The translations under genes and the position numbers were made by a program. A stretch of 64,000 nucleotides of DNA, from NCBI GenBank assembly GCA_036925085.1, contig JAUPFP010000054.1:434001-498000 (forward strand), given 5' to 3'. Positions 19,316 to 30,300 of this stretch are shown here, piece after piece. The DNA comes from Brachycybe producta (taxonomy: Eukaryota > Arthropoda > Diplopoda > Playtdesmida > Andrognathidae). Each line of letters begins with the position of its first letter. Positions within the stretch are counted from its first letter, which is position 1. The notes beneath the pieces are model-generated. The model was not told the DNA's origin. It searched no databases and saw nothing but the letters and a program-made list of their open reading frames with translations.

Positions 19316-21021
19316 CAAAAATTAATATTACAAACAAAATTATTTGTTCCACTTTATTTTAACTTCCTTTCAAAACAACAAAAAAACTTCACATTTTAAA
19401 ATATAAGAAAATTAGCTACAAATTAAAATGTTAATTAATCCTGTTAATTAAAAATAATTAAAATTGCATGAGTTATTTTTTTTTTGTAACAATTTTTTTA
19501 ATAAACCCGACAAAAGTTTTCTGTAATAATTTTTATTGACATATTTGGGTTTTTTGCACTCGTAATACGATGGACCAAAAAAAAAAATAACAAAAAGTGT
19601 TTTTTTGCGGATGTTATTGGAAGCCCCGCGTCCATTGTGGCCACGGCAGGAAATTAAGTGAGAGAGAAATGCTTTTGATTATGATCAACAATGCGAAAAT
19701 CCTTCAATTTGCTTTCAACCTCCCTGCATTTCAGATAGAGATTAGTATTTATGTACAAAGTGTTCCAAACAAATGTTTACCACATTTTGGTTGTCAATAA
19801 TTGACACGTTTATTTTCTTAAATTTCATTTCATAATTATATAATTAAATCAATAAAATTATTAGCTATATGTTTAATTTTTATATGTTGCATTATTTCAA
19901 GTTTTCAAAATGGCTTCCATTCTAATACAAGCATTGCTGACATCAGTAAAAAGCCGATACGGATAAATTAACGTAATTCTTGTAAATTATGCGACTGTTC
20001 TCTTCGATTTCTTGTCTATGTCAGCAGTGCCCAGAGCTCGATTAAGCCAAAAAGGGCCGCTAAACGTTTTGGTGCTTGGGCCCCTAATATTCAATAAACT
20101 ACCAATTATTTTAATATTGCAACAGTTGTATACGCATAAAAATGCGTACTCCAGAAGTTCCAGGGTCCTAATTGCTTCATCCTACTTAGCTTAATGGATA
20201 ATCCGGACCTGGCAATACCTCGATGAGAATCAGGGCCATAACAAAAGTATGCAAGGCCCTGGTTCAAATTATTTTCCAGGGTCGGTTTGGCACCTTCTTT
20301 TCTACTTCTTTTTGACTGTCTTCATGTTTTAATTAAACATACAATAAGATGACAAACAATTAAAGAAATGTCAATTGTTTATGATTGAAATTTGTAAAAT
20401 CTAAAAATGATATGATTCAAAAGTCTTTTAGAAAACACATTTTAAATGTTACAATACTGTATAAGATAATTATAGGATAATTTGTAAATTCTAAAATATA
20501 AAAACCTTTATAAATTTTGTCTTAGTAATTTATGTTGTCGTTTGAGGCCTCTGAAGGTCCAGTAAAACCCACACAGTGACTGTAGTTACGGCCATCACGA
20601 GAATGGAGCATTCAAACATAAAACATGTAATGCTTTAATACATCTAATCTTTATTGTAACATTTACTCTTGTTTCTAAAAATTAAATTAAATTTCATACA
20701 AATAAACATGGCTGTTATTAACAAACCAAAGTGTAGTGTACATTTTTTGAGGTCACGTTGTATTGACCGGTATCATGCATCAGGATGAAAAAAATCCATT
20801 CAAACAACTTTTTGTCTTTCATTTTAAACTTTTGTGTTCTCGTAGAATGTTTATTTGGTCTAAGCTGGCCAATGCACCTTTTACATTTTTGACTAACTAT
20901 ATCTGATATTTTGTTGTTGTTGTTTCTTTTGCCCTTTCAAAAGATGTTTGACAGTTCTCGAAGAATGTTTTTCGGTCTTAATCTGTGAAAGGTGTTCCAA
21001 TGATGTCCACCAACATCTTTC
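19316..21021. other. HPD-B to receptor intergenic stretch
   Basis: A possible HPD-B poly(A) signal AATAAA is at 19500. Apart from the dispersed repeat at 20231 nothing is recognised. A GC-richer piece at 20025-20215 (GAGCTCGATTAAGCC, GGCCGCTAAACG, TTAGCTTAATGGATAATCC) may be part of the same repeat. Confidence 0.4.
20231..20355 (+). repeat. Dispersed repeat with CAGGGCC end, copy 1
   Basis: Starts CAGGGCCATAACAAAAGTAT, then GCAAGGCCCTGGTTCAAA, then TGACTGTCTTCATG. A reversed copy lies at 53725-53848. The end sequence is hAT-like; no coding part. Confidence 0.6.
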
Positions 21022-23031
21022 ATGGAGAGACAGACTTTATTCCCACCATTAATTTTGCCAGCAATTACGAGTGCCACAACCACGACCACCACAACCACAG
21101 TGGCACCAGCGACTCCGGCACAACCGACAGCACGGTTCGCAAATTCGTTCTCATCTTCCTCCTCATCATCTTCGTCAGGTACCATCAGCACAGAAGGATG
21201 GGCCATCACTTTATTGGTGTTGACCTCGGTACGGTTGGTCCTGATTGTCTCTCTGTGGATCTACTTGACTTATCGGACTATTCAGTCCAAAGTGCGGTTC
21301 ACTCGAGTGTGGTTGAGTCAGTTGTTGTTGGCCACTTTGGCACTGTCTCATGTCGTACTTTATGCATTTGTCGTTAGACCGAGTCCGGTCTCGTGTGGGA
21401 TCGTCAGAATGGGTGTCGGCCTCGTTTACGCTTTCTGTTTTGCCATTTTGATGGTGAAATTAGTGCTCATTATGGCTGCCAACAAAGGTGTCTCTCATGT
21501 TAATTAAAGAATTTAAGATTGGTTTATGAACAGCTGATTTAATTCAGACGAAGGGCATATTTTCTGATCTAATTTTTTTTTTAATCCTAGGTTACGACAT
21601 TCCGAGAGTTTTCCAAATGCTCCTCTTGGCCCTGATGGTTGGCATTCAATTCGCTCTGAGTGTCCAGTGGGTCACTCTGCTTCCGTCTGCGGTTACCGAA
21701 GAGGTTCCGGCCTCTTGCGACATAAGGTTGTTATTGTCTTAAGTCGTGTAAAATGAAACATATGTCTCGTAATTGTGTCTCGATTAGTTTATCCGAGTGG
21801 CTCCACCATTTGATCTACGTTATGTTACTCATTGTGATCGGAACGATTGTTTCGATAACAATTCACGACATCAAAGCAAACCATCGAGAGGCGATGTTCC
21901 TGGGGATTGCAATTGGATTCAACATTCCAGTCTGGATAATCTGGTCCATGACGGCCGCCCTTCTAAAGGCACACCACGGAATCGAAGAAAAGTGTTTGGC
22001 TTATGGAATGTTTGCTGGAACCACACTTATTATTTTTGTCATGTTTTTACCCAGGGTATCAGAACGGATTTCATTTAAGTTTTAACACTAACACTAGAAA
22101 CTAGAACGGTTCACAAATTATGTACCGGTAATATTGTTCAAAATAAACTTTTTAGATACAAAAAATTAAAAAAATAACATCTGATTAAAGTTGGATCATT
22201 AAATTTTCAAAAACTGCCATAAAAAGCTTATTTTAAATGAAATCAACATGAAAATATCTTTTAAGTGATTGAGCTACCCTTCTAGTTTCTAAAACACATT
22301 CATTTTGCACTTTAAAACCACCTTAAAAATGAATTTATTTTCCATATTCCAAGAGTCGTCAATTAAGTGCCATAGGAGAGGTCGGACTCTACACCGAGGA
22401 CACTCCGGTCGTGAAGCCGATCAGCGAACTGACGGTCCACAAACTTTATTATCCAGTTTACGAAGATCGTCGGAGATCTTTGGACGTTTTACCGAGAGGT
22501 GACATGGTGGAAAACGGCAAAGACGACAGTGGTTCGGATATTTTACCTCAAGAAGGTAATTTCTGATAAATATTTGCAATTTTCTACAACAATTATTAAT
22601 TTTGTGTAATTTTAGTTGAAGTGCCTTCGATTTCTCGAGGAAATCACCATTGGTATCCACCGTTTCGTGAAGGTGCTATGTGCGAACGGAACCATTCTGT
22701 GACCCATCCGAACGTCTCGTTCGTTCCCACACGGCGTTATCATTACCCTAATCCGAATTCCCACTTTGAAAACCCTTTGCAACATTCAGGAGCACGGAGG
22801 GTTCATCTCGGACCGAGCACTTCTGGCGGTTGCGGATCTCATGGGACTCTTTCTTCGACGAGGTTACGATGTTTGACTCCGCCGTCCGAAGAAGGGAGCA
22901 CCACACCAAGTGGTCAAGAATCGGATGGTCAAGCTCACGAAGACAGTGACGTGGACATTGCAGATTATCACGAACGTAATGTAGATGGCGTTTCGTATAC
23001 GCAAGTGACCAGTAGGCAACCGATGTATTAA
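21022..23031 (+). CDS. Class C 7-transmembrane receptor, BOSS/GPRC5-like
   Basis: Exons 21022-21487, 21591-21726, 21788-22055, 22354-22555, 22616-23031; 495 residues from the first ATG after an in-frame stop at 21001. A short outer N-terminus has a Thr8 run (residues 19-26) and a Ser9 run (44-52). Seven hydrophobic helices follow: about 60-83, 97-118, 127-152, 160-187, 203-225, 234-258 and 268-288. Cys125 before TM3 and Cys198 in loop 2 fit the class C disulfide. After TM7, FLPRSRQLSAIGEVGLYTED resembles the junction in Bride-of-sevenless and GPRC5 receptors. A long Ser/Pro/Gly-rich cytosolic tail ends QPMY. I see no large Venus-flytrap domain, but upstream exons cannot be excluded. It signals, if at all, at the plasma membrane; the ligand is unknown. 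The intron 22056-22353 is mostly one FB1 element. The 3' end faces QPRT 200 bp away. Confidence 0.82.
22083..22326. repeat. FB1 element in the receptor intron
   Basis: Arms ACTAGAAACTAGAACGGTTC and GAGCTACCCTTCTAGTTTCT; right end CACTTTAAAACCACCTTAA. It makes up about 80 percent of the 298 bp intron. Confidence 0.85.
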
Positions 23032-23175
23032 TTAAGAAAAAAAAAACGGTCAAAAAGGTGGACATTGGTCAATATTTTTGGATTTTTTGAGGGTTTGGAA
23101 TTATTTATTAGGCAGAGATATTTGGGGGGGGGGGGTGATTGATATATAAAAACAGATTATTTATATAAAACAAGT

Positions 23176-23181
23176 TTTATT
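23176..23181 (-). terminator. Poly(A) signal of QPRT
   Basis: AATAAA on the minus strand, 54 bases past the QPRT stop. Confidence 0.6.
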
Positions 23182-23234
23182 GATTGATTAGTAATTTTGA
23201 AAACATAATAATTCTTATGAACGGTTGGAAAAGT

Positions 23235-24291
23235 TCAAAGTGTGACCATTGGATTCTCTGGATTGTGTCCATCTTTCAGTAATTTCAACGAGAAATCCAA
23301 AATTTCGTATTGTTGTGTCAGTTTTCCAATGGACATAATATCCACGTCGTGTCCAATGTATTCTGTAACGCTATTGGAATCAATTCCTCCACTTACGTCA
23401 ATTAGCAAATTTGGAAATTCCTCTTTAAGTTGTTTGGCTACCGTTTTCACCGCCTTTTAAGAATCAGAAAAATAAAAAATTACCAATTTTTCCATTTTTG
23501 TGGTGAAATTACAAAACAATTACTCTAGGATGGAAATTATCCAACATAACGACATCACAACCGGCTTTTGCAGCTTCTTTTGCCTCTTCGAAACTACGAC
23601 ATTCCACTTCAATCTTGACGGAAAATCCACTCAATTGCTTACATTGAGACACAGCCTGTGATAATATCAGAGGAAAAGTTATTTCAGACTTAGAAATAAA
23701 TAATAAATTATGTAAAACCTGTCGGACGTTTCCAGAAGCCCAGATGTGGTTGTCTTTGAGCATGACCATAGAGGATAGATCGTAACGATGTCCATCCGCA
23801 CCACCGACCATCAGTGCGTATTTCTCCACTAATCGAAACCCTGGAGTTGTCTTCCTAGTGCCGGCCACTCTTCCTTTCCATCCGATCTGTCTCACTTTCG
23901 AGACAACCATTTGAGCACTGGTGCTAATTCCACTGGCACGGCTCAAGCAATTGAGAGCCACTCTCTCTCCTCGAAGAATATCTCGAGTTTTACCTCTAAT
24001 CAAAGCCAACCTTTGATGTTGTTGCAGTCTATCTCCATCACCGATTCCGTCCAACCACTCGCACGAACAACCTAATACCTTGAATGTGGCCTCAAAGAAC
24101 GGAACTCCCGACAGCACACCTTCGAGACTTTTGAAGAGGAGCACTGCGGTCTCCGTATCGGCACCTACAACACAACTTGCATAATCCATGCTGGGACAAT
24201 CTTCATGAAGCCACGATCGTACAAGATCTTCTACTTTGAGATCGTTGAGTGCCATAGAGAACACGCTTTGCAAATGTGCCGTGCTGGGCAT
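23235..24291 (-). CDS. QPRT: Quinolinate phosphoribosyltransferase (nicotinate-nucleotide pyrophosphorylase)
   Basis: Makes nicotinate mononucleotide from quinolinate and PRPP with release of CO2, linking tryptophan breakdown to NAD. Exons on the minus strand: 24291-23719, 23655-23524, 23453-23235; 307 residues from ATG 24291, or 295 from the inner ATG at 24255 (human 297, so the inner start is attractive). Family motifs in order: SWLHEDCPSMDYAS, GVLSGVPFFEATFKVL, GERVALNCLSRASGI, AGTRKTTPGFRLVEKYALMV (substrate-binding Arg/Lys), GGADGHRYDLSSMVMLKDNH, KIEVECRSFEEAKEA, VMLDNFHPR, DVSGGIDSNSVTEYIGHDVD and IMSIGKLTQ. The TIM-barrel core is complete. The two introns are 63 and 70 bp, GT-AG. AATAAA lies on the minus strand at 23181-23176, about 55 bases past the stop. 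An in-frame open stretch continues upstream to about 24354 without an ATG. Confidence 0.96.
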
Positions 24292-24355
24292 GCTAGATGA
24301 GTGGCAAGTGAGTTGGACACGGACGAAAGTCCCACCGACCTCTTTGCTAAACACA

Positions 24356-25049
24356 GGGTCGTTATGAGCACTTCGTCCGTGGACAACTACACTTTAGCAA
24401 AATGCCATTAGTAAATTTCAAGTCACATGCCTTCACCATCAGATAAATATGTTTATGTTGAACGTTGGAACTTTGGTGGCCGCGGTGGTGACGGTGGTGG
24501 CTGCTGTGGTAGTTGGTGGTGGCGGTGTCAATGTCCTCTTGTGTGTTGTTGTTATTTCAATTCTAGTCTTCTAGCCAAACAAAACAAAGGCCAAAGTCAC
24601 AGTGAAACATAAAATGAATCATATTCGTATCATTCATCTGTTCACTTCTGAATCTGAGTGGCTTCTGAATATATCTTTCCATTCAGTTGATTAAATTTTG
24701 GTTGTTGCAGAAAAATGAGATCAAATACAAAAAAAATGTGGTGTCCTCCATCAGAACCACCGCCACCAACTACCTCCTCCTCCTCCTCCTCCACCTTAAT
24801 TCTATTGCAGGGCATCATCATCATCAGGTAAGCAAGTGAGGCAGGTAGAGGCTGGTGCCGTGCCCTGAAAGAGCCACTCTTATTCCACATGTGTATAAAG
24901 AGAGAAATTTCTATACTGATGATGATGATGATGATGATGATGGTTGTGGCCAAGAAAATCCGGTTCAATAACAATATTATTACGATTCAGGTCATCCCCC
25001 AAAACCACACGAAAAAATCTATATCATTTTTAAACTCAACATACTTTTT
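24356..25049. other. Simple-sequence region upstream of QPRT
   Basis: GGTGGTGACGGTGGTGGCTG (24486) and CCACCGCCACCAACTACC (24757) are roughly inverted; CCT repeats at 24773-24791 and GAT repeats at 24917-24942. Glycine-rich open frames here are products of the repeat. No gene seen; it should contain the QPRT promoter. Confidence 0.5.
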
Positions 25050-25382
25050 TAAAAAAAAGTGTAAACGCCTCTCGAACTTTTGATTATTCTTTGTCTTTCA
25101 GGTGCAAAAAATGTATACAAACTTGAAAGTGTTTTAGAAACTAGAAGGGTAGTTTAATCACTTAAGAAGGTGTTTTCATGTTAATATCTTTTAAATTAAG
25201 CTTTAAGCAGATGATACTTTTTTTAATTTTTGTCTGTAAAAAGTTTATTTTGAAAGATATCAAACATGAAAATACCTTTTAAGTAATTGAGCTAACCCCT
25301 CTTTCTAGTTTCTCATCATTTTGCATTTGAAAGACAGAATAGTAATCAATAGTTCAAGAGGCCACCTTAAAACCACCTTTAA
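25050..25382. repeat. FB1 element, near full length
   Basis: Left GTGTAAACGCCTCTCGAACT, TTGATTATTCTTTGTCTTTC followed by AGGTGC, arm TAGAAGGGTAGTTTAATCAC, right end CACCTTAAAACCACCTTTAA. One of the better copies for a consensus. Confidence 0.88.
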
Positions 25383-25903
25383 TAAAATAAGGAAAAAATA
25401 ATACTGATGCTTGAATGTAATTATATGAAATATTCAATATCCTTATGAAATTATTAGTTGGTTTTTTCTACTATATAAAAAATAGGAGAAAGAATGTATT
25501 TAGTTCTGTTCCAAGTTGTAGAGTTTGTGGAATGTAGGAAGTGAATTTTCATGTTTGAAATAAGTTTTATTTTTAGCTTCACCTCAATCTTAAAGGCAAC
25601 TAAACAACATCCTGAACCTTTTTTTTGTGTTGAAAAATTATTTTAAAAAAGGTTTCAAAGATGAGAAGAAGCCATTGACCCCAATGTGTAGTATTTTTTT
25701 ATTAAATTTTCAGACACAGTTGGGTCAATGCCGATAGATGTTATGCTCAAGGTCACATCCGCCAAATATTCACCCATCCACCCCGCATTATTTTAACTTT
25801 TTAACACATTTATTATTATTTCTAACACAAACTGCGGAATATTCGTAATTATTAATTTTCTAGAACTCCTAAATTAGAAGAGAGATGGAGAATTATTAAT
25901 AAA

Positions 25904-26241
25904 GGGTGCATTCGGAAACTAAGAAAAAAATACGTGAAAATAAACTTGTATTATGGGGCTCTTAGTTTTCTGGCAATGCATTATTTCGGGTGCATCAGAA
26001 CACTTTGCAATTGTTATTGAGTTAATAATTTTTAGATTTGACAATGCATTTTACATGCTGCAATTGAATTTGTGTGCCTCTGCCACAAGCCTTCTTGGCT
26101 GCTTGTTTCTTGTAAAGAAAATAGCAAAATCAAGCAATCCGGGAATTTTTTTCTTTTAAAGAATAGTCAGTCAACCATCTTTCTAGATTCTTCTTGAATA
26201 TTTCCAATACTGAGAAATAGATTTTAGTTTCCAAATGCACT
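25904..26241. repeat. Inverted-repeat element, copy 1
   Basis: Left end GGGTGCATTCGGAAACTAAG pairs with right end TTTTAGTTTCCAAATGCACT. Inside, GGTGCATCAGAACACTTTGC and CATGCTGCAATTGAA recur at 59872-60030. Confidence 0.65.
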
Positions 26242-27085
26242 TATTGTCCTCACAATAGGTTACATGTAATGAAAAGTAATTATTATTAAATGTCGTGTAT
26301 TTATAGATGAATTTTTAATTAAATTGTAATTAGGCCTATTGTTATTATGTGAAGATAAAAATTATTATGTGGATTGAGATGCGATTTTTATTACTCTCAA
26401 TAATGTGATGAACTCAGAAATTAATGTACGGCTTTCTAATTGTAAAATAATAATAAAAATTAAGACTAAATTTAATTGATTGAAAAGTTAATTTAATTTA
26501 CGATTAACTAAAAATTTATTAAATTAAAATTTAATCAATTGTAATTTAGAAAAAAAAATCAACTGAAAATTCATTATTACAAAAATAATTTTTATTGCAT
26601 TTGTCTTATTTTTACAATTTAGAAAATTAAGATAATTAGAATCTATTTACAGAGAATTGGACATTGGAAGTTTCAACTGGAACTTTAGATAAATTTATCA
26701 AATTATCATTTATCCCCCGTCCCAAATGGTAAAATAAAAGACCTTTAACTTGTAGGCCTTTTAATGAAAATAATCAAACACAAATATTAGTGCAACTTTT
26801 GAAATCATTTATTATTAACATATAATCAAATTGTTTTCATACATAATTATTAATTCATTTAATTATCTTTAATATAATACAATTTTTTTCAAGTTTACAT
26901 ATAGTCTAGACTCTAGCAATACCAATAATATGCATTTTCTAAATGCAACACCTGGTTAGAGTCTAGATTTGTCCATTTATTAGTATTATTAATATATAAT
27001 TTATTATGGACTAAAAAAAACTCTAGCCTCTAACCATTGCAAAAAGGCATTGCAAAAAGGCATAATCGTGGTTACTCTATTGAGA
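26242..27085. other. AT-rich intergenic stretch with FB2 remnant
   Basis: 26242-26885 is AT-rich without signal. 26895-27085 carries TAGTCTAGACTCTAGC, CTGGTTAGAGTCTAGA and CTCTAGCCTCTAACCA, a worn FB2 core. Confidence 0.4.
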
Positions 27086-27278
27086 GAACGCCTAATTTCT
27101 AAATGTATAGTGAAAAAAAAAATATAAATATAAATGAAATATTATAAAAAAATAGTTTTTAAATTATAAATATATAAATAATATATAAAGTATTTTTTTA
27201 AAGTTTGTGCGGATCGATACAATATATCAGATCGATAAGAACAGCTCATTGATATCGATCTCAACATGATGAACCGGC

Positions 27279-27288
27279 GGCCATTTTG
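27279..27288 (+). promoter_or_regulatory. YY1-like site before NIF3L1
   Basis: GGCCATTTTG (CAAAATGGCC on the other strand) within GGCGGCCATTTTGG, 59 bases before the first ATG. YY1-type AANATGGC sites are common at animal housekeeping starts. Confidence 0.4.
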
Positions 27289-27346
27289 GTTATTGCATGT
27301 GTTTTATCAAGTTCGAAGTTCGTGCGATTGTTTATGAAGTTGATTT

Positions 27347-30300
27347 ATGTTTTTCCCTTTAATTAGATGTGGTTTTAATACGTTTAGAACGACAAAAAGC
27401 TCATTTTATTCATCATTTAGCTGTGTATCGACAGGAATGGACCTAAAGAGCGTCGTTTCGACGTTAAATTCGTTCGCGCCGTTACATTACGCAGAGAAAT
27501 GGGACAACGTCGGTCTTCTTTTGGAACCGAGCGATGACGACGACGGCGGTGGCGGCAAAGGAAACATCGTCGAACGAATTCTTCTAACGAACGATTTAAC
27601 CGAGGACGTATTAAATGAAGCCATCAATGAGAACGCGAATCTCATTATTTCCTATCATCCACCCATTTTCGCATCTTTCAAGAGGCTCGTCGCGAGCGCC
27701 AGTTGGAAGGAAAGGATCGTCGTTCGATGCTTAGAGCGGCGCGTTGCGCTCTACTCGCCGCATACGAGCTGGGACGTGGTGCAGGGCGGCGTCAACGAAT
27801 GGTTGGCTTCTGCATTAGGTATATATTCACTCATTATATCTGTATTTTTATATCATTCAGGAATGAAGGTCAAGATGTACTCTAAGAAGCTATTGAGGTC
27901 AATTAGGTGCGCTCATAGGATGTACCAATATGGCGTTTATTAACGTTTATTTCAGTGATTATGGACGCCATTGTTGTACACTCGTTTATGTCAAATTTCT
28001 GCTTCAAGTAGGATCACATGTGACGTAATGGTTAGCCATATTAGTACACCCATTGGAAGGATATTGGACGACTGGTAACTCTGGTTTCAAAAAAATACAC
28101 GTGTGACCTACGGAAGTGATGAAATTTGCGGGAATATTTGAAACCGCTATAAGCGACCGTGACTTTTATTTGAAGCCTCTGTACGCGTACGCAAGGGTTT
28201 GCCGTACTGTTTAAGGTTGTTTATGAACAAAATTAGAAACTAGAAGGGCAACTCAATCACTTACGGTGATATCTTTTAAAATAAGCTTTTTTATGTCAGT
28301 TTAAAAGTAACTGAACTTTAAGCATGCAATATTTTTTTAATTTTCTCTAATTAAAAAGTTTATTTTGAAAGCTATTAACATGAAAATACCACATTCTATT
28401 GTTTTTTTTTTAATTTTGCTCTTCTGAAAGACAGAAATAATTAAGAATTTGAAAGTCGGCTGTTCATAAACCATCTTAAAGGCTTTTGAGATTTAAATTT
28501 CTTGTTGATTTTTCAGATTGTTCCGATGTGAAACCGATTTTGAAGACCAGTTCAAACTCAGATATTCCGACTCATAGCGTTTCTTTAAAAATTTCACGTG
28601 AAATTGTCAACAAATCAAACAATGAAGCGATTTATTCAGAACTCGTCTCATATCTAAGTTCAACCGAATGTGATTCGTAAGTTGTTATCTTCGGTTATTT
28701 GTTTTTTCGAGTCTTAAACGTTTTTCCGTTCGATATCTTACAGGAAAGTTTCTTCGATGAACGACTCTTCCGAAAATTTGTCCATTCATACAAGTTGTGA
28801 CGAAAAGGTTTTGAAGGAGATCACGAAAATTGTCGAAAGCAACCAAGATTTTGTTTGTCGTCTTCGAGTTGTCAAACTAGAAAAGGTTTGTATTATATTT
28901 TAATTTTATCATTTGTTGTAAGTGCTGCCATCTGGTTGATTTGTGGTCGAACAGGATGAAAACACAGGTGAGTTCAGGTAATTAATTATTTTTGTCGTTT
29001 TTAGTCTGTTGCGTTGGTGTCAATCGAGACACGCAAGGTTTTTTAAGAAACAGTTTGATTTTGGGTTGTTGTTGCTTTTACTTACAACAACCTACGACAC
29101 AATCAAAATCCTTGTCTTGTCCGTTCATGAATAAAAGTCCTTGAAGACTTTTAAACAGAAGATGAAAAAAATTGGAATTGTGGTTTTTTTTTTGGAAAAC
29201 CTTAATAATAATATTAACCTTCACTTGAATAGATTTATTTTATTGACTTGACAAAAGAAAATGAAAATGCAATAAACATAAAAAAGTTTGTTGCAGTTAT
29301 GTGCCTACAAATATGGGCCAGGTTCGGCCCCTTAATTATGTGACCCACCACCTCCTTTCTCGTAGTGCGAGAAACACTTAATATGCCTATAATTTAATAA
29401 CATTTGGTGTTGATATATAATAAAACTTCGCTTAAAATAAGGCTAAGCTTAAAACATGACCTGTGACATGAGGGCCCTTCATGAATCAATGGTCGAAATA
29501 AAGAGTTTTAAAAAATTCTTGAAACTTAGTACTTTTTGACGCATTTTTGGGCATCTCTGGCTTTGACCAGTAGAGCCCTCCTGGATTTTAGGTATTTTTA
29601 GAGCTTTTCACATTTTTTTCGATTTTTGACAAAAAAAAAAGCAAATTCTCATTTTTTTTTCCAGAATTTTTAAAGTATTTTGAAGCTTCTGGGGCCACTT
29701 AGTCCATCTTGTGAAATTTTAGGGATTTTTTTGGACTTTTGACTTTTTTTATAAAAAGAAAATTTCCATTTTTTTCAAAATGTTAAAAATTGTTAGAAGT
29801 TGCTGAGAACTGAGGAAGCACTTTAGGTCGTTTTACGCCATTTGAATCCGTCATTTTAGAAACAACATAAGTTCCATGTTAATATATGAAACTTATGTTG
29901 TTTCTAAAAAGACGGATTCAAATGGCGTAAAACGACCTAAAGTGCTTCCTCAGGGCTCAACTGGCCATAGAAGTAAAAAAGTGCACAGATTTAAGAATTT
30001 TTAAAATTCTGAATAAAATGTTTTGTTTTTTAAAAGGTTTTGGCCGTTTTAATCTCCTTAGCACACAGGTCACTTGTTGACCACTTTTTGGCTGCAAAAT
30101 GAAGTGTCGCCAAACCGACTACCTTGAGTCTTTCCGCAGAAAATACATTACAACCACAGGTGAACCACTTTCGACTTCATTTTGCAGTCGAAAAGTAGTC
30201 TGTGTATTCCAACCGTAAAAAAGTAAAACCAGCACAGGACCAGTCGACTTATCCCCGAGGCTTTTTTCATTTTATGATTTTTGACCATTTTCAGTGTTAT

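Noticed and set aside
20937-21209. 90-residue minus-strand frame with acidic and Val runs
   Set aside because: It is the reverse of the receptor's Thr/Ser repeat codons.
24427-24612. Glycine-rich plus-strand frame upstream of QPRT
   Set aside because: Made by GGT/GGC simple repeats; no conserved motif and no splice context.
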